From Nageia nagi (taxonomy: Eukaryota > Pinophyta), in assembly GCA_050084985.1 (NCBI GenBank), contig JBITNC010000001.1, forward strand, positions 72,416,001 through 72,480,000: 64,000 nt of DNA, read 5' to 3'. A model generated the notes under the pieces. It was given only the letters and a program-made list of their open reading frames with translations, did not search any database and was not told the DNA's origin. Below are positions 41,466-53,135 of this stretch, piece by piece. The translations under genes and the position numbers were made by a program. How positions within the stretch are numbered: the stretch's first letter is position 1; the number at the start of each line of letters is the position of its first letter.

Positions 41466-43804
41466 TTGTTCGCCACCTCGCCACATTCAAACTCCAGCCA
41501 GGCATTTGCAGACCAGCTGGTTTTCAGAAAAATGGGTCAGAAGCGCCGAGAAGAACCCAGCTCAACGGAAGAGCTTCGAAAGAATCAGAGGGTGTCAGAA
41601 ATATTTGCCACGGCCCAATGGCTTCCATTTTTCGACAAATTTCAGGGCCATGAACTCTGGTTGGTGCGACAGTTTGCAGCCGAATTGAATGAGAATTCTG
41701 TTACTCTGCAAGGGCACACCATTCCAGTTTCTCCTGCCGTAATCAGTTCCATCTCTGGTATCCTGCTGAAGGAGAAGAGTTGACACTAGGAAAGGAATCG
41801 CCGGACGATGTTCTCGACGCCTTCCATCATCTTGCCGAACCCCGCGCGACTAAATTCACGAGCAAAGGACGCGACCGAGGAATTAATCGCGTTTCCCTGC
41901 CTGAGCCTTGGAGTGAAGTTGCCACCTGGGTGCTGAGATATTTCTTTTGTGAAGGCCAGTATGCAACACTACAGGGACATCAGATGCGATTACTAATTCA
42001 ATTACGACACCCAACACAGTACAGGTATAATATTCCCCAACATTTATTTAATAGTCTGCAGTCCATGGCTGCTAAGTGGCGTGAGTCAAATCAGACTTCA
42101 CCTTTGAAACACCATGGACTTATCACTCTAATCTGTCGGGAGTATTTTCTTCAAATTGGTGGAGAAGAAGCTTGGCAAGCATTTTTAAAAGGCAAGGAAG
42201 AGGCTGCTGAAACGGATACAGTACCTCTATTTAGCATAAATCGGGTGGAGGCAGTTCCAACAGCTCATATCCAGATAAGCCTTCCATCTGTCAACCACAT
42301 GCAGAGTCTTCCGCTAGACCGTCTAGGAAGAGATCCCGTGTTGCATCACCACAAGATTCTATCAGTTTGCAGCCGGATTTTGTGACTGAAAATTTGCCTA
42401 CTACTCCAGAGTGTCATATGAACTGCTATTAACTCGGGTTCAAGAATTAGAGGGAAAGACTAAACAATTGGAGCAAGAAAATCAGATTTTGCGTGCCCAA
42501 TATGCTAAGACAGAACAGAAAAACAGAGAGTTGGCTGCAGCTAATGCCGCAATGCAGCGACAACACATGGACGCACAGACACTCCATGCAATGATTAAGC
42601 ACATCACAGTTGAACAGTTAGCTTTGAAGGACAGAGTTCAACAGAATTTTGATTGTATGTCTGCGTTGACAGAAGAGAAAGCTACCACTGCTAGGCTGCG
42701 AGAGGAGATTGAAGAATTAAGATATCAGATAGCGCAAGAACAATATGCTTCTTCTGATCTCAACATAGTGCATACACGGTGGCTGAGCATCAGAGTCTAC
42801 AAGATAAATTTGAAGAAGCTCAGCGTAGAGTTGCGGCACTCTCCCAAACCTCTGCGGTTCCAAGACAACTTGTCCAAGATGCTTCCTCCATCTTTCAGGA
42901 AATTCTACGCCTGCGCTCACCTTCATCAGTTTACAGTGTATATTTGAAAGAACTTTTCTATAGATGGCAGTTATCACAGCTTACGAAAGGATGACCTTAT
43001 TGTTTAGACACCCCTAAACAATTTCTTCAGGAATATTCTGTTGCTTCGGAAGAGCAACGCTTCTTGATGTGTGAATGCTTTATTCACGGTTTCTTTGTTC
43101 CGTCTAATCGGGGGTTCTTTGTTAACCTGTATGTGGGAGAAGTCCAGTTGAGAGCCTTTATTTCTGCCTTATTAAATCAGATTCAGTGGAGAAAAGAAAT
43201 AGCTCAATTCCATAACAAGCAGGAGAATGATGTCTTTCCAATGAGAATTGAAGCATACTTTCCCCAACGGTTTCAGGCTGCATTCCGTGCACTTCTTGTA
43301 CAGGGCCCCATTAAAGCCCAATATAAAGCAACAATATCACAATGTGTACAGGAATGCCGAGAAACTCTTCACACTGTGTTTGATGAAGCTGTTGTGTGTT
43401 GTAACACACGGTGGATGGGTTTACACTATGAGCTCCGTGTTCGTGAAGTGTTCACACCTAGTAATCTATATTGGAGCAGAAGGAGAGCTCTCTCTCTCAT
43501 CTCTCTACTAGAAAGAGATCCTGATAATTGGGTGGGTAGTCAGTTTCGTCCTCCGTTACTTCTATTCCCTGTTCCAGATGAGAATGTAAACGGGCCCAAT
43601 CAAATGCTGCATTTAGAACTTGGGAGTCTCGGCTTATCCGGCAACATGGTGGAGGAGCAAGGGTTCCACAAATTCAACAAGGCACCATTGACATTCGGAC
43701 CCGCCAAAGATTGCAACTTGCTGACGGACCCTATGATTTGGCTCATTTAGTTCATGCTCCCTCAGTTGTTACTGTTGATGACAGTTCCAGTGATTCTGAT
43801 TGAA
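41466..43804 (+). pseudogene. Third ORF of element 2: transposon-protein domain plus coiled coil
   Basis: Probable start at Met 41532 (MGQKRREEP). The N-terminal domain has LWLVRQFAAELNENSV and ISSISGI (41655-41760) and, after a shift at about 41770, continues with WVLRYFFCEG and LRHPTQYRYNIPQHLF to 42270. This resembles the plant transposon-protein domain (PF20167-like, from memory). A coiled coil of about 150 residues spans 42415-42770 (LEGKTKQLEQENQILRAQ, EEIEELRYQIAQEQ). The C-terminal part (43064-43750) contains AYFPQRFQAAFRALLVQGP and CCNTRWMGLHYELRV. At least four frame changes are needed. No signal peptide or membrane segment is visible, so it is not envelope-like. It ends at about 43803 with DSSSDSD. 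Function unknown. Confidence 0.78.
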
Positions 43805-43846
43805 ACTCTCCTTTTTATTGCTTCAGGGGTAGCAATGTTTTCAGCT

Positions 43847-43854
43847 GGGGAGAG
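43847..43854 (+). other. Polypurine tract of element 2
   Basis: GGGGAGAG abuts the 3' LTR start at 43855. The corresponding tract of element 1 (GGTGAGAG on the minus strand) abuts 4219. This is the expected primer for plus-strand DNA synthesis. Confidence 0.8.
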
Positions 43855-44932
43855 TGATGAGTCTCAAAAATTACCTGGTTTTGGCACGGTTCAATGGTTC
43901 ATTTTGTATATTTGGACATAATGGAACGGATTATTTGTAATAGTTGAACTATCTAGTTGCTTAATATATGGTTAAATGCATACCTTCCTTATCTTAGTAT
44001 TTTGTGCATACTGATTATACTTTTGTGTTTGTTTTGAACCAAAATGCTTCTTTTTGCCATATAGAATGATGGTCGGTAATTTGGATGGGTTGCCAGTCTT
44101 GTGAAGATGCCTTTGAACAAATTCTACATTGTCCGGAGCTCCGCTCCAGACAGAGTTTTACACAGGTCTGTATCGTCCGGAGCTCCGCTCCAGACATAGT
44201 TGGCACCTCATCTGAATAAAGAGGAGCTAAACTGGTTTGGAGCTCTCCTCCAGACTTGTCTGGAGCCCTTCTCAACTCACCCAAGGTCTTCAACTCAGAC
44301 ATGTCAAAGGTCTCTATCGCCCAGACTCGTCCGGAGCGCCTGTTCTAGACTATCCGGAGCGCCTGTTCCAAACTCGTCCGGAGCGCCTATTCCGGACTAG
44401 CCGGAGCGCCTATTCCAGACTCGTCCGGAGCACCTATTCCAGACTATCCGGAGCGCCTGTTCCAGACTATCCGGAGCGCCTATTCCAGACTCGTCCGGAG
44501 CGCCTATTGCAGACTATCCGGAGTGCCTGTTCCATGACTCGTCCGGAGCTTCCATTTCAGACCTATTCGGAACGCCTGCTCCAGACTCGTCCGGAACGCC
44601 TGTTCTAGACTCGTCCGGAGCGCCTGTTCCAGACTCGCCCGGAGCGCCTGTTCCAGACTCGTCCGGAGCGCCTGTTCCAGACTCGTCCGGAGCGCCTGTT
44701 CAGACTCGTCCGGAGCTTCTATTTCAAGCTCGTCCGGAGCTTCTATTTCAAGCTTGTCGGAGCCTCTATGTTGGACTCGTCTGGAGCTCCTGTGCAAACT
44801 GGTCCGGAGCTTCCGCTCCAGGCCTAAATCTGAGGAGTTGACTGTCATCCTTGACTAGATTGTTAGCTCTATTCTAACCTTGTATGATCCAGATATTTAG
44901 TAGATATGAACTGCTCCAGATATAGTCTGTAA
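43855..44932 (+). repeat. 3' LTR of element 2, truncated
   Basis: Matches 32722-33654 with few substitutions, apart from a longer GGAGC minisatellite. Identity stops at about 44932, after ATATAGTCTGTA, and the remaining roughly 915 bp of the LTR and the target duplicate are missing. The sequence beyond belongs to a chromovirus copy. Confidence 0.92.
44130..44825. repeat. Expanded GGAGC minisatellite in the 3' LTR
   Basis: The same 24-bp unit as in the 5' LTR, about 17 regular copies between 44325 and 44720, some identical. The higher copy number than at 33195-33460 shows that the array changed length after, or during, insertion. The minus strand is open for 114 codons (44848-44504) as octapeptide repeats. 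Confidence 0.88.
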
Positions 44933-47828
44933 AAGATTGCTTCCAAACAATTTGAGGAAGATATAATTCTTGAGGGAGAGGTGAACCATTTAAGTATTTA
45001 AACAAACATGAAGAAAATGAGGAATGAGAGTTGAGAGACTATTCCTTCAATTGTTTCCACTCACTTAACAGGCATGGCAAAGTATTGATATTTTTGTCCA
45101 AATTTAGCAGAACTGAAATGAGTTTCCATAAAGACATTACTTTTCAGCTTTTTGGTACTTCTGGATACAATTAGAGAAAACAAGTTGGAGGAATATGACA
45201 CCCCAACTCTGATTGACCGTCAGGAGAGCATCAAGGTAGAAAATACTATTGATTTGAATAGATAGGTGTTGAACGAAGTTTGATGATCCAAAAGCACATA
45301 ACTGTGTACGCAGATATGCTAAGCAGATAACATCATCTGGAAAGAGTATTCAGTTGGTTCGTGTCTTCACCTTGCAAGGGGCCCTACACAATGGTAGAAA
45401 GGGAAACCACATTATAATGCTTTGGTAATTCATAATTTTTGGAGAATGCTTAAGAGGTTCTCCCATCCTCAGAGGTTTGGTCACATCTTAGAGCTTGAGA
45501 ATTGAGCAAACGCATCATTTAGTCCTAATGCACATAAGTCTATTGATGAGATTGAGAAGTATATCAAAGCTTTGGGACATGGATTACATTGCCATAGCAT
45601 ACTAGTCCTTTGAAACTCCTGGTAGTTGTCAAAGTAAGTGAGATGGGAATAATGTTGATATTACCAAATTAGTCAGACAAGAATACATCAAAGGTCTTCC
45701 CTGATTTTGATGATGCATGTGTAAACTCATTGATTTATATTGGGATATCAAAAATAAGATGAGAGTGAGGTATCACTAAGGTAGATGTCAGTAGGGCTTT
45801 TGGTAGATATTTGGATTGTTGCACTATTTATAACTAATCACAACTTGAGGAGATTTGTCTGGTTTTCTTTGATGATATATTGGTGTACTGTTAAATGTGG
45901 GAGGAACACCTGCAACACTTGGACATCATTTTCGGCATTTTGTAAGTTCAAAAATTCTTTGCTAGGCAGTCCAAATGCGAATTTGGGAGGACTGAAATTT
46001 TGTATTTAGGGCATGTGATCTGCCATGAAGGAGTGAGGATGGATGAGCAAAAAATTGTAGCAATCTAGAATTGGCCGGTACCCACCCCCCTTTGACACAA
46101 TTAAGGGGATTTTTGGGGCTATGCAATTACTACATAAGGTTCATCTGTGGTTTCTCACACTTGGGTGCCTCTTTGACACAATTAACCAAGAAAGATGCAT
46201 TCGTTTGGAGTGCTGAAGCTCAAAGGTGCTTTTGAGACTCTAAAAAAAGTTATGTGCTCTTGTTCAAAAAGGACAGCCAATAGCATTTGAGAGCAAGAAA
46301 CTCACTAATGTAGAACAAAATTTCATGTATATGACAAGGAAATGTTGGCTATTATGCATGCATTGGAGAGATTTAACAATATCTAGTATGTGAGCCTTTC
46401 ATTATCAAAAGTGACCATAATAGTTTGAAGTATTTTCTAAGCCAATCAAATTTGAGCAAAAAGCAACAAAGATGGGTAAGTAAACTTCAATCCTTCGATT
46501 TTGAGATTTAGTAAATCAGGGGGAAAAAGAATATAACTGCTGATACATTATCCAGGAATCCATCTTTTTACTCTCTCTTCTATTTTTGCTGATTGAAAAA
46601 TGAATATCATGTTTGAATATGTTAAAGATTAATTTGCTCAAAGCATTTTAGATGGGAAGGTGAAAAATGAGAGGTATACAGGAAAATATAGGCTGATGTA
46701 GAAAAATAACATGATTTTCTTGACCCTTAATTCAAAAATGAAGGAAAGGGTGCTCCATGCTTTGCATAATATACTCCTTGCAGGTCATCCAAGAATTTGA
46801 AAACGTACAAAGCAGTTAGGAGAGGTTTGCATGGAAGGGGATGAAACTGAATGTTTATAAGCACGTTAAGGAGTGTGAGCAATGTCAGGAGAATAAGGAG
46901 GAAAATATGAAATCGGTAGGATTACTTTGACCACTACCCTTCCACAACAGAAATGGGAAGATATTTCTATGGATTTCATCATGGGCCTTCCAAAAGTGCA
47001 AGGTAAAGATTGTATTTTTGTAGTGGTGGATAGCTTACTAAATTTGCCCATTTCTTTGCCATTACCATCACATATACAATAGTACAATTGGTTGATTTAT
47101 TCTTTAAAGAAGTATTCAGATTGCATGGTTTTCCAAAGAGGATTGTGAGTTATAGGGACAACAAGTTTATGAACATGTTTTGGCAAGAGCTCTTTTAGTT
47201 GAGTGGCACTAACTTGACCCCAAGCACTAGCTATTCATCACAAAGTGATGGACAAACAAAAATAGTAAATAAATGGATAAAAGGGTATTTGAGGCATTAT
47301 GTAATAGGGCAGCAACAAATGTAGGTCAAATGGTCCATACTGGGAGTATTGCTACAACTCTATGCATGAATTGTCTATAGGAATGTCCCCTTTCAAATCT
47401 TTGTATGTTTATGATGCTCCTAACTTTGCAAATTTGACTTTTGATGAAGGGAAAGCCCCAAAAGCTAAAGATTTTTGCAAAAAAGCCAAGATATTATAAC
47501 AGCTCTACGAGAAAACTGCAAATGGCCCAAAATCTCAAAAGAAGTATGCTGATCAAAGGAGGACCGATAGAGCTTTTGAAGTAGAGGAGATCGTGTATTT
47601 GAGGTTGCAACCATTTAGTCAATCCTCACTCAAGAGAAAAAGAGAAGAAAAACTACAACCTAGGTTCTTTGGTCCATACAAAGTCTTACGCAAGGTTTGG
47701 GAAGCTGCATATGAGCTTGAGCTGCCCAAAGAAAGTAAGATTCACAATATTTTCCATTTGTCAATCCTTAAGAAGGCGTTGGGACAGCAATATACATCAT
47801 CAACTACCCTTCTGTTGAGGAAGCAACA
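44933..47828 (+). pseudogene. Second chromovirus copy: gag start, RT, RNase H, integrase and tail, heavily decayed
   Basis: 44940-45830 is a diverged copy of 31630-32720 with many 1-3 bp deletions. After it come RT remnants (RRFV, then a frame with a YWCTV-like relic of the YxDD region at 45855-45900), the RNase H region (FIIKSDHNSLKYFLSQ near 46400; NITADTLSRNP near 46530), integrase remnants (46800-47300) and the clear C-terminal tail LQPRFFGPYKVLRKV to IHNIFHLSILKKALGQQ (47655-47790). That tail is the GPY/F module and the segment just before the chromodomain in plant chromoviruses. The chromodomain itself is missing, because the reading runs into the junction at 47828. Confidence 0.82.
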
Positions 47829-47862
47829 CCCCCCTTAATTTTTCGAAATTTGGGGACCCTCA
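47815..47862 (-). other. Polypurine tract and LTR start of Tat-like element C
   Basis: On the minus strand AAAAATTAAGGGGGG (about 47829-47843) runs directly into TGTTGCTTCC, as at 25624-25645. The flank TTTCGAAATTTGGGGACCCTC is almost the same in both. Only about 15 bp of LTR remain before chromovirus sequence starts, so C is truncated here. Confidence 0.5.
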
Positions 47863-48109
47863 GTCAAAATATGATAATGGAACTTAGCAAGAGTGGAGCT
47901 TTGGGAGAATCACTTTTTAGAGCATAATGAAGACAAGGTAGCCAAATGAGCCCAAAGTGCAACTTTAAAATTCACCCAGAATATTTGCTTACAACAAATG
48001 AAAGGTACTTTCTAAGTATCAATCCAAATGAAAACGAAGGAAATGCAAGTATCAGATGAAGGCCTAGTTAGGTTTCGAAGAATGTGCAAAATCACCTAAT
48101 TCTCACATA

Positions 48110-49690
48110 AATGGTGGTGATCGCGTGGCTAAGGAAGATACATTTGTGTCTATTTTTAAAACTGCAATCATAATCCTCACTTCCAAATAGCCGCCCCTTC
48201 AATGACACTTGGCACCTGAAATTGTTTATAAAAGAGCAAGAGGCTAAGACAGAAGTATTTGAAATTTGCTAAGTCAAAGGTGGTCGCATAGTTTTGAAAA
48301 GTCACCTTTCCATCTCTAGAAAAGGTTTGACCATCCCCTCAACACTATTTTGAGCCTATAAATTGGTTGAGTGCGCCCAAAGTTCACCCTCCAAGCTGGT
48401 CGCACGGTTTGGAAAAGTTGCATTTGCATCTTTTTGGAAAGGGCGACCACCCCATTTTGGCATTCAATGTGCATCCTCCATCTCATTCGACCTCCATTCT
48501 GGCTATTTAGTAGTTTACACGTGGCATACAAGCCAGTATGAAAGAAAAGCAAGGTAACCTAATTTTTACTTTAGCTAGTCTAACGTGTTGCTCCAAGGTG
48601 GTCGCATGGATGGCAAAAGTTAGAATTGCATCTTGTTTTGAAGGTGCGACCACTGCCATTCCTGCATTTTGGTCTCCAAATTGGCTAGGTGTTAATCTAA
48701 CACCCTTGAAAGTTGGTCACATGGTTGGCAAAAGTTAGAATCACATCCTTCTTTTGGGGTGCAACCACCCCTTTTGAGGAATTTTGAATTGAATTTGCTT
48801 GGAGTAGTCCATTTTGGGACATCTCCTAGTTGGTCGCATGGTTTGAAAGTGTTACGTTTGCATCTCTTGTGAAGCATGCGACCACCCCCCTTTTGCTTCA
48901 TTTTTGACCAAGTGTTGAATTTTGGCACCTCTATCCTTGGTCACATGGTTTGAAATTGATACATTTGCATCTTTTGGAGAGATGCGACCACAACTTGTTG
49001 CATGGAACGGAACACTTGTTGAAAACCTTGCCTTTAGCTGCCGAGGTATTGCCACTTGGCAATGAGAGGGCTATAAGAGTGGGAGACTTTGTCAATTTTA
49101 CATATCATATGCCTTCCCAAGGTTGGTCGCATGGTTTTGCTAAGACAAATTTGCATCCTTTTAGGAACATGTGACCACCTTTTTTGCATTAAAGTCAATC
49201 GACCCTATTCATTGGCCACCTTTTTAGTCATTGAAAGTTTGCATTTCATTTCACGATAGCCACCTTTTTAGTCATTGAAAATCTGCATTTCATTTCACGA
49301 CAACCACTTTAGGGTTGCATGATCGCAAGGTCCCAAGAAGATAAGGATCCATCTTTTGAAAATAATGCGTCCATTGGAATTGCAAGTTTAATTAAAGATG
49401 CATGGTCGCACGATCCATATGAATCACAATTGTATCTCTGTCTTGAATTTTCCCGTGCATGCATGCAAGAAGTCTTATTTTTAGGAAAGGGTCCCACACT
49501 TTGATGCTCATCGAAATTTGGTTTCATTTAGTTAGTCTTTGTTATTTGTGTTTTTACATCGTCCCTTCATTTTAGTCACATTGCATAAGGTTAATCTCCA
49601 TGTTTGGTCACATTATCCATCCAAGTTAAAAAGTTAACATTCTTGAAGGGTGCGACCAAACTTTTGTGCATTCACATGGGGCCCATGAGT
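48110..49690. repeat. Array of about ten stem-loop units (array C)
   Basis: Units of 55-60 bp of the form GGTCGCATGGTTTG, AAAAGTTACATTTGCATCTTTT, GGTGCGACCACC, near 48125, 48285, 48400, 48605, 48715, 48835, 48950, 49125, 49410 and 49615. The outer arms GGTGGTCGCA/TGCGACCACC are inverted repeats identical in type to array B. The spacers carry unrelated single-copy sequence. The array lies between the LTR-start junction at 47828 and ORF C. Confidence 0.85.
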
Positions 49691-49732
49691 TAAAAACGTG
49701 CATATGCATTAATTTTTCAAGGCTCATATCGT

Positions 49733-51727
49733 GGATTGTCACCTTCTCCTGCTCATACTACATCTTCACCAAGAAAGACACTCTTGCTTCCTGCAGGAAA
49801 GAGGCAAGAGGCTCCAAGGGAACCTATCCCAGGACCTAGCAAGCGTAGCATGGTGATGGCAGATCTCAGAGACGTTGGCTATCATGCTCTCTCCTCAGAT
49901 GTGCTAGATGATGTAGTGAATGTAGCTTGTGCTAGTGATTCACCTACCAAAGTAGTCCCTTCCAGACCAATTCATTCTCCTAGGTGTAGGGAGAAAGTTC
50001 CCCCTTTACAACCAAATTCCAGTTCCAGCTCTAAACGTTCCACTTCTTCTTTTGATGAAGAAACTGATGAGGACCTTGGCCGTGCGGTGGAAGATTTTGG
50101 AAAAGAATTGGAAAGCCGTAGTGAAAGAGAAGAAGAAGAAGATGATGATGTTGATAAAACTGCCAATATTCCTAACTAGGAGGACGTAGTTGTAGATGCT
50201 TTAGCACTTGATGAGACAAAAGTTGAAACCATCCTAGATAATGAGATTGTGGATGTCAGTACTTATGATGATGACGTCCAGATAGTTGGAGAAAGGTGCG
50301 CTAGGGAAGTGGATGCCTCGAAATCCTCTCCTGCTGACATAAGGAGAAGTCCCCTTCTTCGCATAAGTCCACTAAGAGGACGAGTCATATTGATCTCCTC
50401 AGCCATGAAACAAGGCCATGTCCATAGGCGGTGATGGAGGAGATGACAAAGAGAAGATGAAGGAGAGATTGAAGAGCAGAAGAATAAAAGGAGGTAGGAA
50501 GAGCATCGGGGCAAAGAGATAACCCTAGTTCAGATCACTTCAACAAAAGGGGTCAAGAAGATTGGTAGAGGAAGGTTGTTGGTTCAAATATTTCCCCCTC
50601 GACCAGCAATTGAACACCCTGATCTTCACTTGGATGCCTGTCTTAGAGCCCTCAACATGAGCACGGTCCATGATGAAGACATAGATGAGGACTTACGCTT
50701 TGTAGATGAAGAGGAAGAGCTTTCGGATGGCAAGAAGATTATAAGGGTTGACACTTTCGTCTCCACCTCTCAAAAAGAGATCTTCATTATCCATTGCTAT
50801 TCAAAGGAGAAGCACCCTCAGAGAGCAGAGGACTGTGTTATTGAAACATTAAATATGCTTGCGAAATTGGAGTTGACAACCAGAAAGCACATAGTTATGC
50901 AAAATGTTGTAGTCATGGAGCAAGAAGGCTACGAAGCCAAAAAGGAGGGTAAGAGGTTGAAGAAGGAACTCACGGATAGCAAGAAAATCATCAGAGAGTT
51001 CTAGAAGGTTAGCATCACCCCCTTAGATTTACAGAGGCAAGCTTCCTTCCATGAAGTGTGGGAATTGATGAAGCAGCAGCTTAAGAAGGAGGTGATGAGG
51101 CTATCGAGAGATTGTCTTCACAAACTTACAAGCTGATTGCTGAAGATGTTGAAATCAAAGACCTCAAAGCAAGCATCTCAGCACACCTTGGCAAGTTGGA
51201 TACCTATCTTCCCAACATCTCTCACCTATAGCACGTTTTTGCTGATAAACCAAAAAAATTATTCTATTGCCACGAGTTCACCTATCATCATGATTGGTTG
51301 AACCATAGACTCAAGAAGTACAATGCTATCTTGAAAACTAGAATCCCCTTGAGAAAGGAGGTAGAGGAACAAATGAATGAGAATATTTATCAACTCAAGT
51401 TCCAAGGGGAAGACAACAATGTAGGAAGAAGGAAGCAATAATGGCAAAGGCTCATAATCTGTTGTAGGAGCATCTTGATATTGATGACCTTAGTTTGTTG
51501 AAGGTAGGGCATCCCATCATCCATGAGAGGCGGATGGTCATCTGGAGACACCAGATGCAGGCTACATCAAAGAAGATTGAAGATTATTTTCAGCAGAATG
51601 GCATCACTGTTGGCATGATCTTTAGGGGCATGCAGAAGATTGTTGCATTCTTAGAGGAGACCATTGAGTCATACAGTCTCACCAATGAGGAGTGGAACCC
51701 CGCTAGTATCGGATTAGATTTGGCCTA
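49733..51727 (+). pseudogene. ORF C of the extra-ORF family, N-terminal half deleted
   Basis: Begins abruptly in a Ser/Pro-rich segment with an acidic stretch (EREEEEDDDVDK near 50130-50165); the conserved GWEYxIYKD domain seen at 2.5 kb and 22.6 kb is absent. At 50576-51004 the text contains RVDTFVSTSQKE, IIHCYSKEKHPQRAEDC and a Lys/Glu coiled-coil-like segment, which match ORF B (DTFVSMKKDA, INRCYSKKKHPQ). At 51495-51727 it continues with GHPIIHERRMVIWRHQMQ and ends IESYSLTNEEWNPA...LDLA at the stop 51726. Stops occur near 50180, 50435 and 51002. No known domain recognised. Confidence 0.6.
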
Positions 51728-53135
51728 GGTCTGATCCACCCACAAATTTCGTCTACGGTATCCTGTTTTGTGTTTAATGCATGATTAACGTTGGTTTATT
51801 ATGTCAGACCATATTTCATTTGATTTGACTGGTGTAGGGATGAGGTTTTTCTCCCACCAGATCAAATCCGTCAGACTCTTTTATGGCTCTAACTGGTTAG
51901 GGATGAGGTTTTGCTCCCACCATCCTAGATGTCAAACTTTTCAGACCTTTTATTGCATATCAGATTTGCTTTTGCATAGATTAGGGGTAGATTAGACGCA
52001 TTTTGACGATGGCATTTATATTTTGTCATCTTTTAGATGCCACTTGCATAGTTTTGTGTGGACGATCTGATTTTGTATTGATATGCGTGTTGCGTGTGTG
52101 CACACCATATTAGATTTGATGCCTTAAGGGCAACACTTCTAGTGGCCTATTTATACCCCATCCAGGCCATTTAGAAGGGAATTTTTGGTGCTAGGGATTT
52201 TGCATTGGATTAGGACAAAAGAAATTTTTGCATTGGACTTTTGCATATGAGATATTTACATTGGAGGATCTTTGCAATTTTGCATCCAAATTGTTGCATG
52301 ATTTGACGCATTGTTGCATATGCGAGACTTTGTATTTAATAGAAATATTGTATATTTGGGCTCTTTCACCTTTGAGATTCTTGCTATCAAGCCTATGTAT
52401 GTAATCAATTTGAGCAATTGCATCTTTTAGTATTTACATTCCATTGCATAGAATATTGCTACATAAGGGGTTCTATGCATGTTCATTATTGAAGATCATT
52501 ATGAATGTATTTCTCTTGAGGAATGAGATTGTAAAGTTTATATTGTGAAGGATATCATTTGTGGAATTGTGCATATCTGGATGGTTCTCTCCTGAGGTTG
52601 CATATTGAATATCCATTTGGTTGGTTTGAGTTGTTCTTTGCATGATTTGCACGTACGTGACTGTATTTTGAGGCCTATAGCTTGACTCCACTATCCTTTC
52701 CCACCCAGTCTTCCACCGAGACCCAACAGCTTGTTGCTCTCGTCTAGTAGTGATTTGAGCATATTTGCTATTTGCTGCCTGACTTGATAGTGAATGCATC
52801 AACCTTAATGAATTTGAAGATGACTGCTGAGAAACTGCATCATTGATGATACTTTCATAAGCCTTTCTTTCCTCGTGTTCCCTTGCATTTATCCGTATTT
52901 TTGTCGCTACATTTGTGATCTTTCTTTGCTTTCATTCATATATGCAGTCTTTCCTCATTGTGAAAAGGAACTCCAACATGTATTTCCCTTGTATACGGTT
53001 AACAACATACATCTTTGACTACTGAGCCTTGAAGACCATATTCTATGTGAGCGCTTGGGTAACCAGTTCTTTCAGGCAATTCAAGTAACGCTATTTCCTC
53101 CAAGTCCTGTGCATGTTTTGGACGGAAAGAAAAAC
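51728..53135 (-). other. Left inverted arm: spacer between ORF C and a minus-strand pol end
   Basis: The whole stretch matches 56560-57960 in inverted orientation. On the minus strand 53135-52999 encodes a pol tail (PKHAQDLEEIALLELPERTGYPSAH... ending VVKDVCC), and the rest is noncoding up to ORF C. A TATA-like box lies at 52148-52155. The homology stops near 53135, where plus-strand gag-pol sequence of another Tat element begins. Confidence 0.75.
52148..52155 (-). promoter_or_regulatory. TATA-like box in the left arm
   Basis: TATAAATA on the minus strand within GGGGTATAAATAGGCCACT. The matching site in the right arm is 57531-57538 on the plus strand, with the same flanks. Both point away from the adjacent pol tail and towards the 3' end of the extra ORF, that is, antisense to it. 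Conservation between copies favours a functional promoter in an LTR or an internal promoter. Confidence 0.5.

Larger units (their letters stand above)
32722..44932 (+). mobile_element. Element 2: Athila-like Ty3/gypsy retrotransposon, nearly complete
   Basis: Order: 5' LTR 32722-34569, primer site 34573-34589, gag 34781-37261, RT-RNase H 37609-39409, integrase 39412-40600, hairpin and A tract 40644-40790, third ORF 41466-43804, polypurine tract 43847-43854, 3' LTR 43855-44932 (truncated). It is inserted in the RT of the chromovirus. The two LTRs differ at only a few positions in their shared unique parts, so the element is fairly young, yet gag and pol carry stops and frameshifts. No clear protease was found. 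The tRNA-Asp primer site and the extra ORF after pol fit the Athila group. Confidence 0.93.
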
